The notes under the pieces: model-generated
The model's database searches: none
What the model was told of the DNA's origin: nothing
What the model saw: only the letters and a program-made list of their open reading frames with translations
Made by a program: the position numbers and the translations under genes
DNA from: Vibrio sp. SNU_ST1
GTDB lineage: Bacteria > Pseudomonadota > Gammaproteobacteria > Enterobacterales > Vibrionaceae
Reading direction: 5' to 3'
DNA: 64,000 bases
NCBI RefSeq assembly: GCF_030563405.1
Contig: NZ_CP130748.1
Span: forward strand, 62,001-126,000
Shown: positions 26,973 through 36,707 of the stretch, piece by piece
How positions within the stretch are numbered: the stretch's first letter is position 1
Layout of the letters: every line of letters begins with the position of its first letter

Positions 26973-28364
26973 ATGTCGAGCAAGCCAGTAACAACGAATC
27001 AGCAAATCGTTTGGGATCAAGAAATCTTAAACAAGTACAACTATTCGGGACCTCGTTACACCTCATACCCAACTGCGTTGGAGTTTCATGAAGCGTTTAC
27101 TGTCGCTGATTACGATATGGCGTGTACTCAATATCCTGATCGTCCACTTTCTCTTTACGTGCATATCCCATTTTGTCACAAGCTTTGTTACTACTGTGGT
27201 TGTAATAAAGTTATTACTCGTCACTCGCATAAAGCGGATGAGTACTTGGATGTGATTGAACATGAAATCCGCCAGCGCGCCTCTTTATTGAATGGCCGTA
27301 AAGTGACTCAACTGCACTTCGGTGGTGGTACACCAACGTTCTTGACCAAAACACAAATCACTCGTTTGATGGGCATTTTGCGTGAAGAGTTTAACTTCAC
27401 CGCTGACGCTGAAATCAGTATTGAAGTTGACCCGCGTGAGATTGAGTTAGACGTACTTGACCACCTTCGAAATGAAGGCTTCAACCGCCTGAGCATTGGC
27501 GTGCAAGACTTCAATAAAGAAGTTCAGAAGCTGGTTAACCGTGAGCAAGATGAAGAGTTCATTATTGCAATGGTTCAACGTGCGACAGAGCTAGGCTTCC
27601 GTTCAACTAACCTGGATTTGATCTACGGCCTACCAAAGCAGACTCAAGCTTTGTTCGCTGAAACATTGAAGCAAGTGTTAGAAATGAAGCCGGGCCGTTT
27701 ATCTGTATTTAACTACGCACACATGCCGCAACTGTTTGCTGCGCAGCGTAAGATAAAAGATGAAGACCTACCTGAAGCTAAAGAGAAGATGGCTATCTTA
27801 CAAGATACTATCGAGACGCTAACCGGTGCGGGTTACCAGTTCATCGGTATGGATCACTTCGCATTACCTGAAGACGAGCTAGCCGTAGCACAACGTGAAG
27901 GTATTCTGCATCGTAACTTCCAAGGTTACACTACTCAAGGTGAAGCTGACCTAATTGGCTTCGGTGTTTCTGCTATCTCTATGGTTGGTGATGCTTATGC
28001 ACAAAACCAGAAAGAGCTGAAGAAGTACTACGCTCAGGTGAATGACCTGCGTCATGCGCTTTGGAAAGGTGTGGCACTGGACAGTGACGATCTACTGCGT
28101 CGTGAGGTGATCAAGCAGCTTATCTGTAACTTTAAGTTGGATAAGACGATGATCGAATCTGAGTTCTCGGTTAACTTTAATCGCTACTTCAAAGAAGATT
28201 TAGAGCTTCTACAAACTTTTATCAACGATGAGTTGGTTGAAGTTGATGATAAAGAAATCCGCGTTACTCTACGTGGCCGTTTGCTGATCCGAAACATCTG
28301 CATGTGTTTTGATAAATACCTACGTGCCAAGGCTCGTCAACAGCAATTCTCTCGCGTGATCTAA
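26973..28364 (+). CDS. hemN: Oxygen-independent coproporphyrinogen III dehydrogenase
   Basis: A radical-SAM enzyme that converts coproporphyrinogen III to protoporphyrinogen IX without oxygen. The 463-residue product has the 4Fe-4S binding CxxxCxxC in PFCHKLCYYCGCNKV (about residue 67), the GGGTP SAM motif in LHFGGGTPTFL, YGLPKQT, and the C-terminal HemN domain. The N-terminal YNYSGPRYTSYPTA block is typical of true HemN rather than HemW. Length is near E. coli (457). Confidence 0.96.
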   Translation: MSSKPVTTNQQIVWDQEILNKYNYSGPRYTSYPTALEFHEAFTVADYDMACTQYPDRPLSLYVHIPFCHKLCYYCGCNKVITRHSHKADEYLDVIEHEIRQRASLLNGRKVTQLHFGGGTPTFLTKTQITRLMGILREEFNFTADAEISIEVDPREIELDVLDHLRNEGFNRLSIGVQDFNKEVQKLVNREQDEEFIIAMVQRATELGFRSTNLDLIYGLPKQTQALFAETLKQVLEMKPGRLSVFNYAHMPQLFAAQRKIKDEDLPEAKEKMAILQDTIETLTGAGYQFIGMDHFALPEDELAVAQREGILHRNFQGYTTQGEADLIGFGVSAISMVGDAYAQNQKELKKYYAQVNDLRHALWKGVALDSDDLLRREVIKQLICNFKLDKTMIESEFSVNFNRYFKEDLELLQTFINDELVEVDDKEIRVTLRGRLLIRNICMCFDKYLRAKARQQQFSRVI

Positions 28365-28390
28365 TCGCTTGGTTGAGAATAGAAACATAA

Positions 28391-28418
28391 AAAATGCCAG
28401 CATCATGCTGGCATTTTT
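28391..28418. terminator. Bidirectional terminator between hemN and the GGDEF-EAL gene
   Basis: AAAATGCCAGCAT and ATGCTGGCATTTT form a perfect 13-base stem with A and T tracts on either side. Confidence 0.9.
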
Positions 28419-28447
28419 GTATCTGACTCATTCGATTTGTGCCTGAT

Positions 28448-31051
28448 TTAGGCGAGGTTCTCTTTGGCTTCTGCGTTTTGTTCTACTTTGTTATTCGTTT
28501 TAAACTTGGCATTTAGCTTACTGCCGAGGTCGGTAGGCCATTGGTCAAACGGAACTGGACGACTGTATAAGAAACCTTGAGCTAATGGGCATTGAAGCTG
28601 CTTGAGGAGTTCAGCTTGTTGTTGTGTTTCAACGCCTTCTGCTACCAAACTCACTTTGAAACCCTTGGTGATGTTGACGATGGCTGCGACGATGGAGCTG
28701 TCTAGGTTCTCTTTTTCCAACTTACTGACGAAGCTGCGATCGATCTTTAAGCAATCAAATGGCAGTTTGTGTAAGTAAGCCAGTGACGAATAGCCGGTAC
28801 CAAAGTCATCAATTGCAATCGAGATGCCTAGTGCTTTTAGCGTCAGCATATTATCGATGATGGTTTGGTCATTGTCGACGATGCGTGATTCGGTGATCTC
28901 TAGCGTCAGGTTTTGGGCTGGTAACTTGGTGTCACGCAGCGTGCTTTTAACCAATTCAATGAATCCGCTTTCACTCAGTTGGTCGACAGATAAGTTAACG
29001 TGAATAGAGAAGTCTTTATCCCATTTTCCTGATTCAATCGCAATTGCGGTATCTCGACACGACTTATGCAAGATCTGCTTACCAATGTCGTAGATCAACC
29101 CTGTTTCTTCTGCTAAAGGAATGAACTCCAAAGGTGAGATTATACCCTCGTCCGTTACCCAACGAGCCAAAGCCTCGGCACCTATGGTAGCTCCAGATTC
29201 AAGGTCGATTATAGGCTGATAGAAGGGCTCGAACTGCTGCAGCTCAATTGCCTTGTTAAGACGTGCCAGCATCTTGGTACGATATCTCGATGCTTTGCCC
29301 ATTTCTGGGTTGTAAATACTGACACTGGTTTTGTCTTGCTTTGCGTTGCTCAGGGCAATGCTGCTGTTGCGCAGCAGCAGTGTAATGTCGTTGACGTTCG
29401 AGACATTTACCACCCCCATTGATACCTTGATCACCACGCTTTCTGATTCCATGGCAAATGGGGAGGTAAAGATTCGAAGTAAGCGGCTTGTCAGTAGTTG
29501 GACGTCATCTATTTGATTGATGTTAGGAGCGTAAATCGCAAATTCATCCCCGCCAGTTCGAGCTAACAGGAAGTTCGATGGCAGCGTACCTCTTAAACGA
29601 GCGGCCGCAATGATAAGCAGTTGGTCACCATTGTAATGGCCGAGGCTATCATTAATATCTCGGAAGCGGTCAATACCAATTAAGTAAAGTGTACCTTTTT
29701 CGTTTTCAGGGTTTTTCTTGGCTGTATCAATAAAGCCTTCACGACTATACAGTTTGGTTAATGAGTCATAGGTAAGTTGAGCCTGTAATGCCTGAAAAGA
29801 AGCCTTTAAGTTGTTGGTCATTTCATTAAATGACGCAGTTAACATGCTAATTTCATAGATATTGCCCGTTTTTGGCATGCTCGTATCCCAGTCACCTTTG
29901 GCGAGGCGCTTTGCTGCCCCTGCAGTTGAAGTGATGGGTTGAGTTACGCGATTAAAGGCAATTAATCCAGCGATAATACCAATGCAACTGAGTGTTAGAC
30001 CGAGTAACCAGCTGTTTCTTTGGTTTTTTGGTAATTCACCAAGTAGGCTACTTTCTGGGATCGACATACCAATAATCCAAGTGATGCCGTACTCATCTTC
30101 ATAAGGGGTAAGCTGATTGAAATATCGTTCGTTATCTAAATTAAAACTAAAGCGCTGCACATTTAAATCATCGATTAGATGAAATTTATCTACATAACGG
30201 GCACTTTCACGTATTACCGGGTTAGCACTCTCTGTTGCTAACAAACGCTGGCCTTTGTCTGTTTGTCCTGTTCCCCAAGAGACGACGCTGCCTCCGCCCG
30301 AATGAGCGACTAAGCGCTGTTGCTTATCAATAATATAAACAGAGGCATCCGTTTTATCTTTGAGATCCTTGAGAAAAGCATTAAAGGTGTGGATCTTGAT
30401 ATCACTGGCGAGGACACCTTTGAGCTCGTTGTCACTATAGATAGGAGCGAGAGCCGATAAAGTGATCTCTTGTCGTTCATCTGCATTGGCATAAATTGAT
30501 GACCATACAGCCTTGTTCTGTGTCACTACTGGAGTGTACCAAGGGCGAACTCTAGGGTCATAACCTGTAATTATGGTTCGAATGTCTCCGCTAATCGTAT
30601 TACCACGATAAATGACAAGTTTGCCTTGAGTTCGATCATCTCGGGCCATCAAGGTGTAGCCGTTGTTAACTTCTTTTCGAAAGCCGACATAATTACCATC
30701 TTCAGAACCAAAGCCGATCACATCAAGCTGAGGTATCGCTTGAAAATGCGCAGAAAACTTATAAAGAATATAGTCTTGAACCTGACTAAGATTTCCCTCT
30801 TTATAAAGGTTGTGATAACCGATGTTATGACTTAGTGAAAGGTTAGCGTGAAATGGCTTTTCTAAAAAATCGGCAAGGCTTTGATGAACATTATCTGTGA
30901 GTGATGTTAGTTGGCGTGCACTAATATCACTCACCATCTCCTTGTAGCTTTGCTTTTGAGTGAAAATCATTACGCCCATAGTGAAGAGAAATATCATCAC
31001 GAATGGCAGAACCACTGCGGTTCTCAAGGTAATTTGTGTTTTCAAAGACAT
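28448..31051 (-). CDS. Cache-HAMP-GGDEF-EAL cyclic-di-GMP protein
   Basis: The 867-residue inner-membrane protein has an N-terminal helix (about residues 12-32), a periplasmic dCache-like sensor (about 40-340) with the DPRVRPWYTPV motif, a second helix (about 348-368), a HAMP linker, a GGDEF domain with intact RTGGDEF, and an EAL domain with EALARW, NLS, EITES, DDFGTG, KIDRSF, AEGVET and QGF. All catalytic residues of both domains look intact, so it could be bifunctional. The ligand is unknown; dCache sensors often bind amino acids or other small metabolites. It sits between hemN and glnG, where E. coli has no such gene. Confidence 0.92.
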   Translation of the reverse strand: MSLKTQITLRTAVVLPFVMIFLFTMGVMIFTQKQSYKEMVSDISARQLTSLTDNVHQSLADFLEKPFHANLSLSHNIGYHNLYKEGNLSQVQDYILYKFSAHFQAIPQLDVIGFGSEDGNYVGFRKEVNNGYTLMARDDRTQGKLVIYRGNTISGDIRTIITGYDPRVRPWYTPVVTQNKAVWSSIYANADERQEITLSALAPIYSDNELKGVLASDIKIHTFNAFLKDLKDKTDASVYIIDKQQRLVAHSGGGSVVSWGTGQTDKGQRLLATESANPVIRESARYVDKFHLIDDLNVQRFSFNLDNERYFNQLTPYEDEYGITWIIGMSIPESSLLGELPKNQRNSWLLGLTLSCIGIIAGLIAFNRVTQPITSTAGAAKRLAKGDWDTSMPKTGNIYEISMLTASFNEMTNNLKASFQALQAQLTYDSLTKLYSREGFIDTAKKNPENEKGTLYLIGIDRFRDINDSLGHYNGDQLLIIAAARLRGTLPSNFLLARTGGDEFAIYAPNINQIDDVQLLTSRLLRIFTSPFAMESESVVIKVSMGVVNVSNVNDITLLLRNSSIALSNAKQDKTSVSIYNPEMGKASRYRTKMLARLNKAIELQQFEPFYQPIIDLESGATIGAEALARWVTDEGIISPLEFIPLAEETGLIYDIGKQILHKSCRDTAIAIESGKWDKDFSIHVNLSVDQLSESGFIELVKSTLRDTKLPAQNLTLEITESRIVDNDQTIIDNMLTLKALGISIAIDDFGTGYSSLAYLHKLPFDCLKIDRSFVSKLEKENLDSSIVAAIVNITKGFKVSLVAEGVETQQQAELLKQLQCPLAQGFLYSRPVPFDQWPTDLGSKLNAKFKTNNKVEQNAEAKENLA

Positions 31052-31159
31052 CTTTAGCTACAATTTGGATAGATAGTGTACTGTAATTGTACCGATACTA
31101 TTCAAAGCAAGCGACACTTTTTTAGCTTTAAAAAATATGTATATAGAGGCATATAAAGA

Positions 31160-32563
31160 TCAGTACAACTCTTTGAGTTTACGAGTCAGGGTATTTCTTC
31201 CCCATCCTAAAACTTTCGCTGCATCTTGTTTATGTCCATTAGTATGGTTGAGTGCGGCCTCTAATAATATACGTTCAAACTCGGGTAGAGCATAAGTCAG
31301 CAGCTCTTTTTCGCCGGAATCAAGTGCACTCTTGGCCCAATTAGCCAGCAGTTGTTGCCAATTACCATCAGTACCTTCGCTGATCACAACCTTCTCTTCC
31401 AATAACTCAGGAGGCAGATCCGAAGGAAGTATTTCACTACCACTTGCCATTACTGTTAACCAACGACAAATGTTCTCAAGCTGACGTACGTTACCCGGCC
31501 AATTTAGCTGATTGAGCTTCATGATGGTCTCTGAGTGCAGTGTCTTCACTTCTACACCAAGCTCTTCAGCGGCTGATGCTAGGAAGTGGTGAGTCAGCTT
31601 TTCAATGTCCTGTTTACGTTCGCGCAGTGCCGGAATATGGATTCGGATAACATTGAGTCGATGGAAAAGGTCTTCACGGAACCCACCGTCATGTACTAAG
31701 CGCTCAAGATCTTGGTGGGTTGCGGCAACGATACGAACATCGACCTTAACCGCAGAATGTCCACCTACGCGATAAAACTGGCCATCAGACAGCACGCGCA
31801 GTAGTCGAGTCTGAATATCAAGTGGCATATCACCAATCTCATCAAGAAACAGTGTGCCGCCGTTGGCCTGTTCGAAGCGTCCTTGGCGGACGCTGTTGGC
31901 TCCAGTAAAGGCACCTTTCTCATGGCCAAACAGTTCTGACTCGATTAGATCTTTGGGAATTGCTGCCATGTTTAGTGCAATAAATGGTTTCTTTGCTCTT
32001 GGGCTGTGACGATGTAAGGCGTGTGCGACTAGTTCTTTACCTGTACCTGATTCACCATTGATCAGTACGGAAATGGATGACCGAGACAAACGACCGATGG
32101 CGCGGAAGACTTCCTGCATCGCAGGCGCTTCGCCAATGATTTCTGGCGCGTTGGTGTCTTCTACTGCTTCACTCGCCTGTTCGCGTTTCTGCTCTTGGCT
32201 GTGGGCGATTGCTCGCTCTACTAAAGTCAGTGTCTCATCGATATCAAACGGCTTTGGCAGATACTCAAAAGCGCCTTTTTGATAAGCATTTACCGCCGCA
32301 TCAAGGTCTGAGTGCGCGGTCATAATGATCACTGGCAGGTCGGGAGAGCGTTGATGAACCTGATGCAAAAGCTCGATACCGTCAATGCCGGGCATGCGAA
32401 TATCAGATACCAATACATCTGGCGTCTCGCGCTCAAGAGCAAGTAATACGCTCTCTGCATCAGCAAATGTTTCACACTTTATATCCGCAGATGAAAGTGT
32501 TTTCTCTACTACCCAGCGGATAGAGCTGTCGTCATCGACGACCCAAACGTATCCCTTACTCAT
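31160..32563 (-). CDS. glnG: Nitrogen regulation response regulator NtrC (NR(I))
   Basis: A sigma-54-dependent activator of nitrogen-limitation genes. The 467-residue product has a receiver domain with phospho-acceptor D54 in [10 protein letters not shown], a central AAA+ domain with Walker A GESGTGKE, the sigma-54-contacting GAFTGA loop and the [13 protein letters not shown]alker B, and a C-terminal Fis-type helix-turn-helix ([19 protein letters not shown]). It is downstream of its kinase glnL with a 110-base gap. Length matches E. coli (469). Confidence 0.96.
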   Translation of the reverse strand: MSKGYVWVVDDDSSIRWVVEKTLSSADIKCETFADAESVLLALERETPDVLVSDIRMPGIDGIELLHQVHQRSPDLPVIIMTAHSDLDAAVNAYQKGAFEYLPKPFDIDETLTLVERAIAHSQEQKREQASEAVEDTNAPEIIGEAPAMQEVFRAIGRLSRSSISVLINGESGTGKELVAHALHRHSPRAKKPFIALNMAAIPKDLIESELFGHEKGAFTGANSVRQGRFEQANGGTLFLDEIGDMPLDIQTRLLRVLSDGQFYRVGGHSAVKVDVRIVAATHQDLERLVHDGGFREDLFHRLNVIRIHIPALRERKQDIEKLTHHFLASAAEELGVEVKTLHSETIMKLNQLNWPGNVRQLENICRWLTVMASGSEILPSDLPPELLEEKVVISEGTDGNWQQLLANWAKSALDSGEKELLTYALPEFERILLEAALNHTNGHKQDAAKVLGWGRNTLTRKLKELY

Positions 32564-32673
32564 AATTCAATTCCTTTGCAGCCAAATCTATTGTGATAAT
32601 CATTGTTGTTTTTATTGTTCGGTATTCAGTGTTGCCAATGAAACGTTGTTTCCAGTGGGAGACACAGCTTTGC

Positions 32674-33750
32674 TTATATTGGCAAATAAATCGTGAATGT
32701 GGTGTTGCCCGGCCAGCTTTCAACATCAATTTTTCCATTGTGTTGATCGATCAGGTTTTGAGATATCGATAGCCCTAGCCCTGTGCCTCCTTCTCGTCCG
32801 CTGACCATTGGGTAAAACAGGGTGTCTTTCAATTCATCGGGGATACCCGGGCCGTTGTCGCAGATCTCAATGCGAGCGGCGAGTTTGTGTCGCTGACCAT
32901 GAATGTTTGCTTGATGCACCGTTCTGGTGCGAATGGTGATTTTCCCTGATTCTTGAGCCTTCAGAATCTGAGCTGCGTTGCTCACGATATTGAGCATGGC
33001 TTGTTCTACCTGTGCTGAATCCATCAAGATGTCCGGTAGGCTCGGGTCGTAGTCTCGTTCGATGACGAGTGTTGAACCTGATTCTAGCTCGACGAGTTGC
33101 CTTACTTTTTCAAGTATTTGGTGAAGGTTCTCTTCCGATTTTGTCCCCGGTTTCTGTGGGCCAAGCAGGCGATCGACCAAAGCTCTCAGGCGGTCGGCTT
33201 GCTCAATAATGATCTGCGTATATTCATTAAGGGACTGATCAGGGAGCATTTTACCAAGTAGCTGTGCGGCACCTCTTAATCCGCCCAATGGATTCTTAAT
33301 CTCATGGGCTAATCCGCGCACCAATAGTTTAGCCGCTTGTTGTTGTGCGTGTTGGTTGAGCTCTTGGCTGAGGCGTCTTTGTTGATCTATCTTACGCATT
33401 TCAACCAATAACAGCGTTTCTCGCTGCCAAGAGATTGGGCTCACCGTTACCTCAAGCATTAGTGGGCGGTTATCAACCACAAAGGTAACGTCACTGTCGG
33501 TAATGCTCTGGCCACTTTGTAGCGGTTGAGTCAACAGCGCTAAATCCAGTGAGGCGTGTTGGATAAGTTGGCTCAGAGGGTGATCAACGATACGTCGTGC
33601 ACTTTGCGAAAAGAGTTGTTCAGCCGCCGGGTTGGCATATCGGACATACAGTTGCTCATCGAGCATCAATGTTGAAGTCACCATATTATCGAGAATGGCG
33701 CTGGAAAGATGATGTGTATCTATGCTGTCGCTTTTGGCTGATCGATTCAC
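32674..33750 (-). CDS. glnL: Nitrogen regulation sensor histidine kinase NtrB (NR(II))
   Basis: NtrB phosphorylates or dephosphorylates NtrC under control of PII. The 358-residue soluble protein has a PAS domain (about residues 15-80), the HisKA box with the phospho-histidine in LAHEIKNPLGGLRGAAQLL, and a HATPase_c domain with MLNIVSNAAQ, DNGPGIP and GGTGLGLSISQN. The start is GTG 33750 with AAGGA upstream. An almost perfect NtrC site lies 32 bases ahead, suggesting autoregulation. Confidence 0.95.
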   Translation of the reverse strand: MNRSAKSDSIDTHHLSSAILDNMVTSTLMLDEQLYVRYANPAAEQLFSQSARRIVDHPLSQLIQHASLDLALLTQPLQSGQSITDSDVTFVVDNRPLMLEVTVSPISWQRETLLLVEMRKIDQQRRLSQELNQHAQQQAAKLLVRGLAHEIKNPLGGLRGAAQLLGKMLPDQSLNEYTQIIIEQADRLRALVDRLLGPQKPGTKSEENLHQILEKVRQLVELESGSTLVIERDYDPSLPDILMDSAQVEQAMLNIVSNAAQILKAQESGKITIRTRTVHQANIHGQRHKLAARIEICDNGPGIPDELKDTLFYPMVSGREGGTGLGLSISQNLIDQHNGKIDVESWPGNTTFTIYLPI

Positions 33751-33781
33751 TATTTCGTCCTTGAACTGGTGTTTTTCTCAC

Positions 33782-33798
33782 TGCACCAAATTGGTGCG
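33782..33798 (-). promoter_or_regulatory. NtrC-binding site upstream of glnL
   Basis: TGCACCAAATTGGTGCG matches the NtrC consensus TGCACC-N5-GGTGCA with one mismatch. In E. coli NtrC represses glnLp from such a site; the position here, close to the start, fits the same logic. Confidence 0.75.
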
Positions 33799-33918
33799 AA
33801 GCTAAGTTCAAGTATGGCGCATATCAACCAGAAGCTAAAGATAATTCATTAGAGTCGCTGAAAGCTGCTTCGATCAGGTGAAAAGTGGAGGTAATTTGGC
33901 CTCTTTTAACACATTGGC

Positions 33919-34488
33919 TTACTTGAGCGTCGCTCGATGTAAATACACGGTGACTGGACTAGTAGATGCAATAAGCTTGCCGCTTCTATGTGCTTGAATT
34001 GTAATGGTGTGAGTACCTCGATCGATACCTTTCAATTCCCAATTAGGTTGGGTTTGTGGAGCGCCATAACGACGACCATCGAGCATCAATTGCAACTGCT
34101 CTCCAATACCAAGCTTGCGGTTGAGTTCTATTTTTATTGGGATTAAGCCACGGTTGCTGCGGATGGTTTGATCATGAATAGGAGTCAGCATGGTGAGGGC
34201 TAACTGAGCAGGTACCTCTCGTTTCGTGTTATCTGTTTTGTCCTGAGTTTGAACTGGTGTTGCCGTTTTAGTTGTAGAGGGATCAGCAGCGTCAACAGGC
34301 GTTGAAGCCTCAAATTTAGGAGCAGGCGCGGAAGCTTGTACGTCAGGTAGGTGAAGAGCCTCCGCACCTTGATCGGTAGGGGTATCACTAAAGTGAAGCA
34401 CACCATCCTTATCTTCCCAGGTGTACACCGTTTGAGCAGAGCATGAGAGAGTGACTGCTAAACCGATGAGGAGCAGTTTGTTTTTCAT
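33919..34488 (-). CDS. DUF4124 domain-containing periplasmic protein
   Basis: The 189-residue product has a signal peptide (about residues 1-18) followed by a DUF4124 module at about residues 20-45 with YTWEDKDGVLHFSDTP, a low-complexity Pro/Thr/Ala linker (about 50-95), and a C-terminal beta-rich domain ending TSPVTVYLHR. The function of DUF4124 is not known. The gene lies between glnA and glnL, a vibrio arrangement not seen in E. coli, so it may be expressed with nitrogen genes. CSAQ near the cleavage site could be a lipobox, but the spacing is poor. Confidence 0.85.
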   Translation of the reverse strand: MKNKLLLIGLAVTLSCSAQTVYTWEDKDGVLHFSDTPTDQGAEALHLPDVQASAPAPKFEASTPVDAADPSTTKTATPVQTQDKTDNTKREVPAQLALTMLTPIHDQTIRSNRGLIPIKIELNRKLGIGEQLQLMLDGRRYGAPQTQPNWELKGIDRGTHTITIQAHRSGKLIASTSPVTVYLHRATLK

Positions 34489-34631
34489 ATCTTAGCCTCT
34501 TTTCTACCGCAAGGTTGCTTCACGTGTGACACTGATTTTATTGTGCTTAATGTTGATTGTATTTAGCGAGATAACCTCTAAGAGGTTTTTGTCATTGGAT
34601 ATGTTACGAATAAGGAGAGGGCTGGAGAATA

Positions 34632-34660
34632 GAAAAAAGGCCCGCCTGCGAGGCGAGCCT
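34632..34660 (-). terminator. Terminator after glnA
   Basis: Read leftward: AGGCTCGCCT (34651-34660), a 3-base loop, AGGCGGGCCT (34638-34647), then TTTTTT. It separates glnA from the DUF4124-glnL-glnG genes. Confidence 0.85.
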
Positions 34661-34734
34661 AATATTTTTTAGTGCTTCTTACATGTTGCAATAGCTTTTA
34701 CTGCAGTAAGAATTACATGCTAACCGACTGAGGA

Positions 34735-36144
34735 TTAAACTGAGTAGTACAGTTCAAACTCAAGTGGGTGTGTAGCCATGTTCACGCGCTGTACATCGTC
34801 AGATTTCAGTGTGATGTAAGAATCAATGAAGTCGTCAGAGAATACGCCACCAGCAGTTAGGAACTCACGGTCTTCGTTAAGTGCTGCTAGAGCACCTTGT
34901 AGAGATTCTGCAACTGTTGGGATTTCAGCTGCTTCTTCTGCAGGAAGGTCGTATAGATCTTTATCCATAGCTTCGCCTGGGTGGATCTTGTTCTTAATAC
35001 CGTCAAGGCCAGCCATAAGCATTGCTGAGTAGCATAGGTATGGGTTAGCTGCTGGGTCACCAAAACGTAGCTCGATACGACGTGCTTTCGGGCTTGGTAC
35101 TACTGGGATACGGATAGAAGCAGAACGGTTACGTGCTGAGTAAGCAAGCATCACAGGTGCTTCGAAACCAGGTACAAGACGCTTGTATGAGTTCGTTGAT
35201 GGGTTAGCAAATGCGTTGATTGCACGAGCGTGCTTGATTACACCACCGATGTAGTAAAGAGCCATTTCAGATAGGCCGCCGTACTTATCACCAGCAAACA
35301 AGTTTTGTCCATCTTTGTTCAATGACATGTGAACGTGCATGCCAGAACCGTTGTCACCAACTAGTGGCTTAGGCATGAATGTCGCTGTTTTGCCAAATGC
35401 GTGCGCAACGTTGTGTACAACGTACTTGTAGATTTGAGTCTCATCCGCTTTTGTTGTTAGCGTGTTGAAGCGAGTTGCGATTTCGTTTTGACCCGCCGTT
35501 GCAACTTCGTGGTGGTGAGCTTCAACAACTAGGCCCATCTCTTCCATTACTAGACACATTGCTGAACGGATATCTTGAGATGAATCGACAGGAGCAACTG
35601 GGAAGTAACCGCCTTTAACGCCAGGACGGTGACCTTTGTTACCGCCTTCGATGTCAGAACCTGTGTTCCAAGCTGCTTCTACGTCATCGATCTTGAAGAA
35701 AGAGCCAGACATGTCGTTTGAGAATTTAACGTCGTCAAATAGGAAGAATTCTGGTTCTGGACCCACTAGAACTGTGTCTGCGATACCCGTAGAACGTAGG
35801 TATTCTTCAGAACGTTTAGCGATAGAGCGTGGGTCACGGTCGTAGCCTTGCATTGTTGCAGGCTCAAGGATGTCACAACGGATGTTTAGCGTTGCATCTT
35901 CTGTGAATGGGTCCAGTACAGCAGAAGCTGCGTCTGGCATCATTACCATGTCAGATTCATTAATGCCTTTCCAACCAGCGACTGAAGAGCCGTCAAACAT
36001 TTTGCCTTCTTCGAAGAAGTCTGCATCAACTTGGTGAGAAGGAATAGAGATGTGCTGCTCTTTACCTTTTGTATCAGTAAAACGTAAGTCGATAAATTTA
36101 ACTTCGTTCTCTTGGATCAGGGATAGTACATTTTCTACTGACAT
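34735..36144 (-). CDS. glnA: Glutamine synthetase, type I
   Basis: Glutamine synthetase makes glutamine from glutamate, ammonia and ATP, the main route of ammonia assimilation. The 469-residue subunit forms a dodecamer. It shows [21 protein letters not shown], the metal and ATP region [11 protein letters not shown], and the adenylylation tyrosine in DLYDLPAEE near residue 398, so it belongs to the GSI-beta group controlled by adenylylation. Upstream lie a sigma-54 promoter and NtrC sites, and a strong hairpin at the predicted mRNA 5' end. Confidence 0.97.
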   Translation of the reverse strand: MSVENVLSLIQENEVKFIDLRFTDTKGKEQHISIPSHQVDADFFEEGKMFDGSSVAGWKGINESDMVMMPDAASAVLDPFTEDATLNIRCDILEPATMQGYDRDPRSIAKRSEEYLRSTGIADTVLVGPEPEFFLFDDVKFSNDMSGSFFKIDDVEAAWNTGSDIEGGNKGHRPGVKGGYFPVAPVDSSQDIRSAMCLVMEEMGLVVEAHHHEVATAGQNEIATRFNTLTTKADETQIYKYVVHNVAHAFGKTATFMPKPLVGDNGSGMHVHMSLNKDGQNLFAGDKYGGLSEMALYYIGGVIKHARAINAFANPSTNSYKRLVPGFEAPVMLAYSARNRSASIRIPVVPSPKARRIELRFGDPAANPYLCYSAMLMAGLDGIKNKIHPGEAMDKDLYDLPAEEAAEIPTVAESLQGALAALNEDREFLTAGGVFSDDFIDSYITLKSDDVQRVNMATHPLEFELYYSV

Positions 36145-36197
36145 CTTGGATAACCTCCAGTGTTATTAATTCGGTATTAGCTCGATTCGGTTGAAAC

Positions 36198-36237
36198 CAG
36201 CATTGATTAATGTCTATACGTGCATTAATCGATGCTG
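36198..36237 (-). promoter_or_regulatory. Inverted repeat at the predicted 5' end of glnA mRNA
   Basis: CAGCATTGATTAATG (36198-36212) and CATTAATCGATGCTG (36223-36237) pair at 14 of 15 positions across a 10-base loop. The sigma-54 promoter at 36250-36265 predicts a start at about 36239, so the transcript would begin two bases before this hairpin. Confidence 0.7.
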
Positions 36238-36249
36238 ATTTATCTATAG

Positions 36250-36265
36250 CCAAAAACGTGCCAAA
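36250..36265 (-). promoter_or_regulatory. Sigma-54 promoter of glnA
   Basis: Read leftward, TGGCACGTTTTTGGCT matches the consensus TGGCACG-N4-TTGCW with one mismatch, with GG and GC correctly spaced for the -24 and -12 elements. Confidence 0.85.
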
Positions 36266-36325
36266 AAAATTATTCCATTAATTTCAATGATTTACTTGTT
36301 TTCTTGTTTTGCGCACTCTGACTTT

Positions 36326-36392
36326 TGCACCAAAATGATCTTTGATTGCACGATATTAGTGCAACTATTTATCTGTGCACCAATATGAGACA
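36326..36392 (-). promoter_or_regulatory. NtrC enhancer sites of glnA
   Basis: TGCACGATATTAGTGCA (36347-36363) is a good NtrC palindrome about 95 bases upstream of the sigma-54 promoter. TGCACCAAAATGATC (36326-36340) and TGCACCAATATGAGACA (36376-36392) each keep one strong half-site. Confidence 0.75.
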
Positions 36393-36707
36393 TAAGCGAA
36401 CACCATTCAGCAATGAATTGCCTAAGTTGTCAATCCACTTTTGTTATTTTACCGGAGATTTGGTTGCCCACTTCGCGGGTGATACCTTTCGATAACCCTA
36501 CGAATTAGTCGACTAGACACTGTGCGGAACCAAAGTTAAGCGGATATGAATCGCTAATAAAGAAAAAAGCCTTGGTTCAGATCACATATTTCTGGGTTTT
36601 TGTCTAGAATCTGGTATATTATTGACCGTTTTTTAAATCAAGCTAGCGGTTATTATCCAAACTTTTGAGATAAGTGACGGCTACTTTTATGAGTGAATCG
36701 AGAATCC
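36393..36707. other. Gap between glnA control region and typA
   Basis: About 315 bases without a gene. It should hold the rightward typA promoter; TATATTATT near 36616 is a possible -10 without a convincing -35. I see nothing else. Confidence 0.4.
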
